Positions 1 through 4,796 of a stretch of DNA of 7,948 nt are shown in pieces (position 1 is the stretch's first letter; each line of letters starts with the position of its first letter). The notes beneath the pieces were generated by a model that did not search any database, was not told where the DNA came from, and saw nothing but the letters and a program-made list of their open reading frames with translations. The position numbers and the translations under genes were made by a program. Source of the stretch: Acholeplasmataceae bacterium UBA5617. GTDB taxonomy: Bacteria; Bacillota_I; Bacilli_A; Acholeplasmatales; Acholeplasmataceae. The stretch is from assembly GCA_002424575.1 (NCBI GenBank), contig DIKN01000046.1, positions 1 through 7,948 on the forward strand, given 5' to 3'.

Positions 1-156
1 CGTGCAACCCAATCATCAACATCCTCAAACTTTCGTGTGGTTGAAGGTTTCTTTATTGCAGCCGTGATTTATCTGATCTTGACGTACATCACATCCAAAG
101 TGGTCAACAAGTTGGATCATGTGATGGAATCAGGAAAGGAGAATGCTCATGCCTAA
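1..156 (+). CDS. Polar amino-acid ABC transporter permease, C-terminus (partial)
   Basis: An open frame runs from the first base to a TAA at 154-156, giving the last 51 residues of a protein that starts upstream. It holds one hydrophobic helix (GFFIAAVIYLILTYI), followed by a basic, amphipathic tail (TSKVVNKLDHVMESGKENAHA). This is the usual ending of HisM/GlnP-type permeases, where the last membrane helix is followed by a short cytoplasmic tail. The frame overlaps the start of the next gene, a GlnQ-type ATPase, by 8 bases, as expected for permease and ATPase of one importer made in equal amounts. Permease is therefore the best call, based on helix pattern plus context. Substrate cannot be read from this fragment, and a fused substrate-binding domain upstream is possible but not visible. 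Confidence 0.75.
   Translation, partial: RATQSSTSSNFRVVEGFFIAAVIYLILTYITSKVVNKLDHVMESGKENAHA
136..141 (+). promoter_or_regulatory. Ribosome binding site deciding the glnQ start
   Basis: AAGGAG lies 7 bases before ATG 149 but only 1 base before the in-frame ATG 143. This makes 149 the real start. The site is inside the permease coding region. Confidence 0.75.
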
Positions 157-889
157 ACCCATTTTAGAAATCCAAAACATTCACAAGCGTTTCGGTCAAC
201 AATACGTCTTAAATGGCATTCACCTCGATGTTTATGAAAAGGAAGTAGTCACGATCATCGGTTCATCAGGTTCGGGTAAAACAACGCTGTTGCGCTGTCT
301 TAATCTGCTCAATGAACCTGATGATGGACATATCTATTTCATGGGATCTGATCTCATGGACCCCAAAACTGACCTTGAAGCATTACGCATGCATATCGGG
401 ATGGTCTTTCAATCGTTTAACTTGTTCAATCAAAAAACGGTGCTTGACAATTGTACGTTAGCACCGATGAAACTCTTGAATTTATCCAAAGAAGACGCGG
501 TGGATCGTGCGATGACATTCCTTAGAAAAGTAGGGATGCAAGATTTTGCACATCAAAGTGCCAATCGTTTATCGGGTGGTCAAAAACAACGCGTTGCGAT
601 TGCACGAGCATTATGCATGAACCCCACCATCATGCTCTTTGATGAGCCAACCTCAGCTTTAGATCCTGAAATGGTTGGTGAAGTTCTTCAAGTCATGAAG
701 AATTTAGCCAACGAAGGTATGACCATGGTGATTGTGACGCATGAAATGGCTTTTGCAAAAGAAGTATCGGATCGCGTCGTATTTATGGATCAAGGTGTGA
801 TCGCTGAAATGGGAAAACCAGAAGAAATTCTTGTCAATCCTAAAGAAGAACGCACACGAAGTTTTCTCAAACGATACACCACAAGTTAG
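149..889 (+). CDS. glnQ: Polar amino-acid ABC transporter ATP-binding protein (GlnQ type)
   Basis: ATPase subunit of an importer for a polar amino acid; it sits on the cytoplasmic face and drives uptake through the permease encoded just upstream. From ATG 149 it is 246 residues, normal for the GlnQ/HisP family. All motifs are present and intact: Walker A GSSGSGKT (38-45), Q-loop Gln88, signature LSGGQKQR (141-148), Walker B IMLFDEP (161-167), D-loop SALD (169-172) and switch His198. The phrases LRMHIGMVFQSFNLF and LDPEMVGEVL are typical of the polar amino-acid subfamily. ATG 149 is preferred over ATG 143 because of Shine-Dalgarno spacing. It overlaps the permease stop and ends at a terminator, so it is the last gene of its operon. 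Family is certain; the substrate (Gln, Arg, Cys or other) is not, so the symbol is a family label. Confidence 0.93.
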   Translation: MPKPILEIQNIHKRFGQQYVLNGIHLDVYEKEVVTIIGSSGSGKTTLLRCLNLLNEPDDGHIYFMGSDLMDPKTDLEALRMHIGMVFQSFNLFNQKTVLDNCTLAPMKLLNLSKEDAVDRAMTFLRKVGMQDFAHQSANRLSGGQKQRVAIARALCMNPTIMLFDEPTSALDPEMVGEVLQVMKNLANEGMTMVIVTHEMAFAKEVSDRVVFMDQGVIAEMGKPEEILVNPKEERTRSFLKRYTTS

Positions 890-913
890 CACTTCTAACG
901 AAGTGTTTTTCTT
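888..913 (+). terminator. Intrinsic terminator after glnQ
   Basis: Stem CACTTC (890-895) pairs with GAAGTG (900-905) around a TAAC loop and is followed by five T and a further T-rich run. An outer G-T and A-T pair reach into the stop codon. It ends the amino-acid transporter operon and isolates the fic gene. Confidence 0.85.
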
Positions 914-921
914 TTAACGTC

Positions 922-951
922 TTGTTACTGCAAGCGTTTTTATGATATAAT
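922..951 (+). promoter_or_regulatory. Promoter of fic
   Basis: TTGTTA (922-927), an 18-base spacer and a perfect TATAAT (946-951) preceded by TG at 943-944, so an extended -10. Expected transcription start is near 958. That is downstream of the longest possible start codon (953), so translation must begin later, at 980. Confidence 0.8.
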
Positions 952-979
952 AATGCTAAAGATGGGAGCGTTGATAATT

Positions 980-1708
980 ATGGAGAAAGATCTATTAGAG
1001 GTAGAGCGCCAGCATCTGGCGAATGTACTGAAGGAATGCGATGAAAACCAACTCGAAGACGTTGAAAAGAAGTTCGCCCTTCTCTACACCTATGATGCTG
1101 TTGGTATGGTTGGACAAAACCGTATTCCTTATGAGGATGTGAAACGTTGTAGCCAGGCAAAAGCCCTCCTCGAATACAGCGAAAGAGAACAAAAAGAAAT
1201 TCTTAATCACTTGAAAGCATTTGAATATGTGATCAAAGAAGCAAAATCAAAAACCCCGTTTACCGAAGAAAAAATGAAAGATATCCATGAAATCTTAGTC
1301 GAAGGTATTTTTCAAGGCGGTGTCTATCGAAACGTCAATATCAACATCTTTGGTGCGACACATCAACCACCTGATTATGTCAAAGTGTATGATCGCATGG
1401 CAAAATTCTTCACCAACTTGCAATCATTTGAAGGTAACCCTCTTGAACTTGCAACGTATGCTCATGCCAGCATTGCCAAGATCCATCCATTTGTGGATGC
1501 GAATGGACGACTTGCCAAATTGGTTCTCAATTATTTCTTGATCCAAAACGATTATTTACCCATTTCAATCCCGTTAGAACAACGTGAAAATTATATTGAA
1601 TATCTTGAAGCGTTTAAGACTGAAAAAGATCTCACCCCCTTGATGAATTTCTTTAAAGATTTGCTGATCAAGCGTTATGATGAAACCTTAAAAGCGTTAG
1701 ACGTATGA
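980..1708 (+). CDS. Fic-domain protein, probable AMP transferase
   Basis: 242 residues from ATG 980. Fic enzymes usually move AMP from ATP onto a hydroxyl side chain of a target protein. The catalytic motif is at 169-180, H-P-F-V-D-A-N-G-R-L-A-K: the base His169, Phe171, Asp173, Asn175, Gly176 and Arg177 are kept, but the usual Gly before Asn is Ala174 and the final Arg is Lys180. The flap with NVNINIFGATHQPP (about 122-135) precedes it. The N-terminal part (about 39-54) matches the place where regulated Fic proteins carry the inhibitory [S/T]xxxE[G/N] motif, yet reads VGMVGQN, so the inhibitory Glu falls on Gly45. Gly176 rather than Lys separates it from Doc kinases. Start choice: 953 lies within the promoter, and GGGAG at 964-968 is 11 bases before ATG 980. 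It is a single-gene unit between two terminators with no small antitoxin beside it. Target unknown; the domain call is firm, activity inferred. Confidence 0.9.
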   Translation: MEKDLLEVERQHLANVLKECDENQLEDVEKKFALLYTYDAVGMVGQNRIPYEDVKRCSQAKALLEYSEREQKEILNHLKAFEYVIKEAKSKTPFTEEKMKDIHEILVEGIFQGGVYRNVNINIFGATHQPPDYVKVYDRMAKFFTNLQSFEGNPLELATYAHASIAKIHPFVDANGRLAKLVLNYFLIQNDYLPISIPLEQRENYIEYLEAFKTEKDLTPLMNFFKDLLIKRYDETLKALDV

Positions 1709-1729
1709 GTGCTTCGGCACTCTTTTTTT
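1707..1729 (+). terminator. UUCG-tetraloop terminator after fic
   Basis: GAGTGC (1707-1712), loop TTCG, GCACTC (1717-1722), then seven T. The C(UUCG)G closing is an exceptionally stable tetraloop. The stem begins inside the fic stop codon TGA (1706-1708). Confidence 0.95.
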
Positions 1730-1758
1730 ATACTGAAATCAGTGTACTTTGATGAAAG

Positions 1759-1769
1759 TATGATAAAAT
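1759..1769 (+). promoter_or_regulatory. Promoter of the cvfB-proS operon (extended -10)
   Basis: TATGATAAAAT contains TG (1761-1762), one base and TAAAAT (1764-1769), an extended -10; an overlapping TATGAT (1759-1764) is a second option. No good -35 is visible at 16-18 bases. Use of TAAAAT would start RNA near 1776, right at the Shine-Dalgarno. A weaker alternative -10, TATACT (1729-1734), would give a longer leader. Confidence 0.6.
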
Positions 1770-1773
1770 AAAT

Positions 1774-1781
1774 AAGGTGAT
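1774..1781 (+). promoter_or_regulatory. Ribosome binding site deciding the cvfB start
   Basis: AAGGTGAT pairs with the UCACC part of the 16S rRNA 3' end. Its GG (1776-1777) is 8 bases before ATG 1786. The in-frame GTG 1777 and ATG 1780 lie inside the site and are unlikely starts. Confidence 0.65.
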
Positions 1782-1785
1782 GAAA

Positions 1786-2628
1786 ATGCCCTTAATGATA
1801 GGTGCGGTCAACCGCATGGTTGTCAACCGTAAAACCGATATTGGCTATATGCTCGATCTCGGATCTGAACAAGTTTTTTTACATAATAATGAATCGTTAC
1901 ATCGTGAGCTCAAAGCAGGAGATGCTGTTGATGCATTTTTATATTTTGACAATAAAGGTCGTTTAGCTGCAACCCTTAAAGAACCCATTATAACCGTCCA
2001 AAAGCCAGGCTTTTTAGCGGTTTCTGATATCAAAGAAGATTTAGGTGTTTTCTTTAACATGGGGATTGCCAAAGAGCTTTTACTCTCGCATGAAGATTTA
2101 CCCACCGATCACGATAAATGGCCTAAGATCGGGGATAAACTCTATGTTTGTCTACGTGTAAAAGGCAAACTCGTCGCAAAACTTGCAACAAAAACCGATG
2201 TGACACTGAAACCGGAAAAGCCATTGGAATTAAAGGATGATGTTGTCGCATACGTTCAAAAAATAGGTGCTGAAGGTGTCAATCTTCTCACCGCTGATGG
2301 CCATTGGATCTTTGTGCATCATACCATGATTAAAAAGCCACTTCGATATGGTCAAGAGGTTGAAGTCAAAATCACGTATCACTCTGAAAAAGGGTATACC
2401 GGATCTCTTGCAGAACAAAAAGAAGTTGCCATGTTTGATGATGCAAACACCATCTTGACCTACTTAATTCGTCAGGGTAGCATACCGTTGACCTCGGATT
2501 CATCACCCGAAGCGATTGAACAGATGTTTCATATCAGTAAAAAAGCGTTCAAACGTGCCCTCGGTCATCTTTACAAGGAAAGGAAAGTTCGTTTTGAAGA
2601 TGACAAGACGATATTGATTAAGCCATGA
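1786..2628 (+). CDS. cvfB: CvfB-family S1-domain RNA-binding protein
   Basis: 280 residues from ATG 1786, close to the usual 280-300 of the CvfB/YitL family, which are cytoplasmic RNA-binding regulators affecting virulence and RNA stability in staphylococci and pneumococci. The family has OB/S1-like domains followed by a winged helix. Here repeated beta-rich S1-like segments are seen at about 5-65 (GAVNRMVVNRKTDIGYMLDL), 73-140 and 150-210 (VVAYVQKIGAEGVNLLTADG). The C-terminal winged helix is at about 217-278 and contains the family hallmark ISKKAFKRALGHLYKE (250-265). The next gene starts within its stop codon (ATGA), and proS follows, so it heads a three-gene coupled operon. Start chosen from the Shine-Dalgarno spacing. 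The family call rests mainly on the C-terminal signature and the length; the RNA target is not known. Confidence 0.88.
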   Translation: MPLMIGAVNRMVVNRKTDIGYMLDLGSEQVFLHNNESLHRELKAGDAVDAFLYFDNKGRLAATLKEPIITVQKPGFLAVSDIKEDLGVFFNMGIAKELLLSHEDLPTDHDKWPKIGDKLYVCLRVKGKLVAKLATKTDVTLKPEKPLELKDDVVAYVQKIGAEGVNLLTADGHWIFVHHTMIKKPLRYGQEVEVKITYHSEKGYTGSLAEQKEVAMFDDANTILTYLIRQGSIPLTSDSSPEAIEQMFHISKKAFKRALGHLYKERKVRFEDDKTILIKP

Positions 2629-2954
2629 GTGATCACGATCAAGATCCATTTGCAAAATACGACAAATTGTTTGACGAACAAGATAAAAAATCGGTGGTTC
2701 AACCCAATAAACCTCAGGAAAAGAAAAATCCTGGTTTCCAAGATATCAAAAAACCTGAAAAACAAAGCACATCATCCAATGTTAAAAACATTAAAGCTGT
2801 CCGTGTGTTTCTCATCGTTTTCTTCATCGTTATTGCGATGCAAGCGATTCCCTTCATCATGTTTTCTAATGGAGGATTTGAATTTGCCCCATTTTTCGGT
2901 ATCATCTTCTTTTTTGTCATCATTAATATCATCATTAAAGCTTTAAAAAGGTGA
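2625..2954 (+). CDS. Small protein with two membrane helices, unknown function
   Basis: 109 residues; I do not recognise the family. The first ~57 residues are hydrophilic and rich in Lys, Asp, Gln and Pro (FAKYDKLFDEQDKK, PEKQSTSS), probably a disordered cytoplasmic tail. Two membrane helices follow, about 61-80 (VFLIVFFIVIAMQAIPF) and 88-106 (APFFGIIFFFVIINIIIKAL), joined by a short SNGGFEF loop. Positive charges before helix 1 and after helix 2 (KALKR) predict both ends inside. No signal peptide, Cys or catalytic motif is seen. The ATG overlaps the cvfB stop (ATGA) without a Shine-Dalgarno of its own, so translation is likely coupled to cvfB; its own stop lies within the proS ribosome-binding site. 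Being coupled on both sides supports a real gene. A role as membrane anchor or scaffold would be speculation. Confidence 0.75.
   Translation: MSDHDQDPFAKYDKLFDEQDKKSVVQPNKPQEKKNPGFQDIKKPEKQSTSSNVKNIKAVRVFLIVFFIVIAMQAIPFIMFSNGGFEFAPFFGIIFFFVIINIIIKALKR
2948..2954 (+). promoter_or_regulatory. Ribosome binding site deciding the proS start
   Basis: AAGGTGA has its GG (2950-2951) 8 bases before ATG 2960, the same geometry as the cvfB site. The in-frame GTG 2951 is inside it and cannot be served by it. The site also contains the stop codon of the preceding gene (2952-2954). Confidence 0.75.
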
Positions 2955-2959
2955 GTTCT

Positions 2960-4396
2960 ATGCAAAATAACAATAAAAAAATGGTGGCATCTGTCACCTC
3001 AAGAGATGCGGATTTCGCACAATGGTATACCGATTTATGCTTAAAAGCAGAGTTGATGGACTATAGTGATGTCAAAGGATTCATCATCTACCGTCCCTAT
3101 GGCTATGCGATTTGGGAAGGCATCCAAAGCTATTTAGATCGACGCTTTAAAGAAACGAATCATCAAAATGTTTATATGCCTTTGGTCATCCCTGAATCCC
3201 TTTTTCAAAAAGAAAAAGAACACGTCGAAGGATTTGCACCAGAAACTGCAATGATCACGACCACAGGTGTTGAAGATTTACAAGAACGTTTGATTGTGCG
3301 TCCCACTTCGGAGACTCTTTTTTGCACGCATTACCAAAAAATTGTCAACTCATATCGCGATTTACCGAAACTTTATAATCAATGGTGTAGCGTTGTCAGA
3401 TGGGAAAAAACGACACGTCCCTTCTTAAGAGGAAAAGAATTTTTATGGCAAGAAGGACATACCGTGCATGCCTCTGAGAAAGAAGCACGTAAAGAAACGC
3501 TCGACATTCTTGAAATCTATCGTAAGCTCGGAGAAGAACTCTTAGCGATTCCATTTGTGACCGGAAGAAAGACAGAAAAAGAAAAATTTGCCGGAGCCGT
3601 AGAAACGTATAGTATCGAAGCGCTGATGCATGATGGACAAGCTCTACAGAGTGGAACAACCCATTATTTTGGCCAAAACTTCTCCCATGCATTCGATATC
3701 AAGTTTACCAATGAATCCAATACGCTTGAATATGCGTATCAAACATCTTGGGGTGTATCCACCCGTTTGATCGGTGCTGTCATTATGGTTCACGGTGATG
3801 ATGAAGGCCTTGTTTTACCCCCCTATATCGCACCCACACAAATCGTCATCATTCCTATCCAAAGTCAAAAAACGGAAGTTCAAGAAGCCTCGAATCATCT
3901 TTATAAGCAACTTAAAGATGCGGGATTTAGAGTCTCTCTCGATGATTCATCAAAGACTGCAGGTTGGAAATTTGCAGAATACGAAATGAAAGGTTATCCC
4001 GTTCGCATTGAAGTAGGTCCTCGTGATTTAGAGCGTGGTGAAGTCACGTTAGTCACCCGTCATGATCGAAAGAAACATCAAGTCAAACTTACGGATGTTA
4101 AAGCGATGATGCCCAACCTTTTCAAAGACATGCATGATACACTTTATCGACGTGCACTTGATCATGTGACTAAACATACATACGAAGCAAAAACATACGA
4201 TGAATTTAAAGATTACATCAAACGTGGGGGTTATGTTGCCATGAGTATCAGCGGTGAAGAGGCTGAAATTCAGATCAAAAAAGATACCACAGCCACCGCA
4301 CGTGTCATCCCCTTTGATCAGCATCTGATCACACAAACATGTCCTGTAACAGGACAAAAAGCGACGCAAACCGTCTGGTTTGCTCGCGCTTACTAA
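2960..4396 (+). CDS. proS: Prolyl-tRNA synthetase, archaeal/eukaryote-type short form
   Basis: Joins proline to tRNA-Pro in the cytoplasm. 478 residues from ATG 2960, the length of the short type-3 enzyme, which lacks the inserted editing domain of the E. coli type. Class II features in order: FIIYRPYGYAIWEGIQ (41-56, motif 1 region), VRPTSE (113-118), motif 2 RWEKTTRPFLRGKEF (147-161) with WQEGHT after it, and motif 3 STRLIGAVIMVHGDDEG (267-283). The anticodon-binding domain follows from about 294 (QIVIIPI), and a C-terminal domain ends in WFARAY with the typical terminal Tyr. That last domain usually binds zinc through four Cys; here only Cys461 remains. The gene closes the cvfB operon and ends with tandem TAA TAA before a bidirectional terminator. 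Identity is secure. Confidence 0.97.
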   Translation: MQNNNKKMVASVTSRDADFAQWYTDLCLKAELMDYSDVKGFIIYRPYGYAIWEGIQSYLDRRFKETNHQNVYMPLVIPESLFQKEKEHVEGFAPETAMITTTGVEDLQERLIVRPTSETLFCTHYQKIVNSYRDLPKLYNQWCSVVRWEKTTRPFLRGKEFLWQEGHTVHASEKEARKETLDILEIYRKLGEELLAIPFVTGRKTEKEKFAGAVETYSIEALMHDGQALQSGTTHYFGQNFSHAFDIKFTNESNTLEYAYQTSWGVSTRLIGAVIMVHGDDEGLVLPPYIAPTQIVIIPIQSQKTEVQEASNHLYKQLKDAGFRVSLDDSSKTAGWKFAEYEMKGYPVRIEVGPRDLERGEVTLVTRHDRKKHQVKLTDVKAMMPNLFKDMHDTLYRRALDHVTKHTYEAKTYDEFKDYIKRGGYVAMSISGEEAEIQIKKDTTATARVIPFDQHLITQTCPVTGQKATQTVWFARAY

Positions 4397-4401
4397 TAAT
4401 C

Positions 4402-4441
4402 AAAAAGACCACATCACACCGCGTGATCTGGTCTTTTTTTT
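4402..4441. terminator. Bidirectional terminator shared by proS and yidD
   Basis: GACCA-C-ATCAC (4407-4417) pairs with GTGAT-C-TGGTC (4423-4433) apart from one C-C mismatch; loop ACCGC. An A5 run lies on the left and T8 on the right, so both strands end in a U tract. The right arm and part of the left lie within the last codons of yidD. Confidence 0.9.
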
Positions 4442-4662
4442 CTGCTCTTTTTTTCTGGAACGGGGTCATATTTAGGTTTAAACAAAGGATTGCATGTTAA
4501 AATGCGTTTTGCTGTTAAAAAAGACGCTTTAAAGAAATTAAAGCGAACATAACATTCTTTGGCATACGCTGAACAGGTTGGCGTATGACGGCATTTATGA
4601 TTGCTGTGAGGAGAAATCTCTTTTTGATACCATTCGATCAACCGAATTGCATATTTTCGCAT
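4414..4662 (-). CDS. yidD: YidD-family membrane protein insertion efficiency factor
   Basis: 82 residues, normal for YidD, a small protein held to the inner face of the membrane that assists YidC-dependent insertion of membrane proteins. The N-terminal amphipathic helix is IRLIEWYQKEISP (6-18). The family core CRHTPTCSAYAKEC (24-37) follows, with Cys24, Cys30 and Cys37, then AKRILTCNPL (51-60) and the end motif YDPVP (65-69). The usual double Gly before DPVP is replaced by PKY. The tail after 70 is very basic (EKKSRKKRP). It starts at ATG 4662-4660 behind GGTGA (4671-4667) and a strong promoter. yidD often sits near rnpA, rpmH and yidC; here it is alone, converging on proS and divergent from the EF-G-like gene. 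Confidence 0.93.
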   Translation of the reverse strand: MRKYAIRLIEWYQKEISPHSNHKCRHTPTCSAYAKECYVRFNFFKASFLTAKRILTCNPLFKPKYDPVPEKKSRKKRPDHAV

Positions 4663-4666
4663 CTTT

Positions 4667-4671
4667 TCACC
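4667..4671 (-). promoter_or_regulatory. Ribosome binding site of yidD
   Basis: On the minus strand GGTGA, with 7 bases between its GG and the ATG. It lies where transcription is expected to begin, so the mRNA leader would be only about 9-12 bases. Confidence 0.65.
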
Positions 4672-4677
4672 GTCTCT

Positions 4678-4706
4678 ATTATAGCATGAATTATGAGTTA
4701 TGTTAA
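4678..4706 (-). promoter_or_regulatory. Promoter of yidD
   Basis: On the minus strand TTAACA (4706-4701), a 17-base spacer and a perfect TATAAT (4683-4678), preceded by TGC to form an extended -10. Expected start near 4671. It is back to back with the promoter of the EF-G-like gene in a 134-base intergenic region. Confidence 0.85.
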
Positions 4707-4724
4707 ATTTACGAAAATGGTCTC

Positions 4725-4757
4725 TTGACTATAAAAGTACTAAATTTATGATATAAT
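4725..4757 (+). promoter_or_regulatory. Promoter of the EF-G-like/comF-like/hpf operon
   Basis: A perfect TATAAT (4752-4757) is preceded by TG and one base (extended -10). TTGACT (4725-4730) is too far from it (21 bases) but lies 16 bases from an overlapping TATGAT (4747-4752), so two start points are possible. Inverted 6-base repeats GTACTA (4737-4742) and TAGTAC (4760-4765) flank the -10. Confidence 0.75.
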
Positions 4758-4770
4758 AATAGTACAAATC

Positions 4771-4785
4771 AAGAAAACGTTTACA
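4771..4785 (+). promoter_or_regulatory. cre-like sequence in the leader of the EF-G-like gene
   Basis: AAGAAAACGTTTACA fits 14 of 15 positions of the Firmicutes CcpA consensus WTGWAARCGYWWWCW (recalled from the literature). It lies downstream of the predicted start and just before the Shine-Dalgarno, where bound CcpA would block transcription. Whether this organism has CcpA is unknown. Confidence 0.4.
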
Positions 4786-4790
4786 GGAGG
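4785..4790 (+). promoter_or_regulatory. Strong ribosome binding site of the EF-G-like gene
   Basis: AGGAGG, 6 bases before ATG 4797; a perfect Shine-Dalgarno. Its first base is also the last base of the cre-like sequence. Confidence 0.9.
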
Positions 4791-4796
4791 TTAAGG

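Noticed and set aside
980..1708. Doc-type kinase or Fic toxin-antitoxin pair
   Set aside because: Doc has Lys where this protein has Gly176, and no small antitoxin gene is found on either side; terminators isolate the gene.
2629..2946. A 105-codon frame overlapping the two-TM gene in another plus-strand frame
   Set aside because: It has no Shine-Dalgarno and no family resemblance. The 2625 frame fits the ATGA coupling and the membrane-helix pattern.
3396..3692. A 98-codon minus-strand frame inside proS, and similar antisense frames within other genes
   Set aside because: They lie wholly opposite well-supported genes, lack ribosome binding sites and show no recognisable protein pattern.
4663..4796. 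Riboswitch or small RNA in the yidD/EF-G-like intergenic region
   Set aside because: Only 134 bases, fully explained by two back-to-back promoters, a short leader and the cre-like site; no terminator or complex fold is seen.
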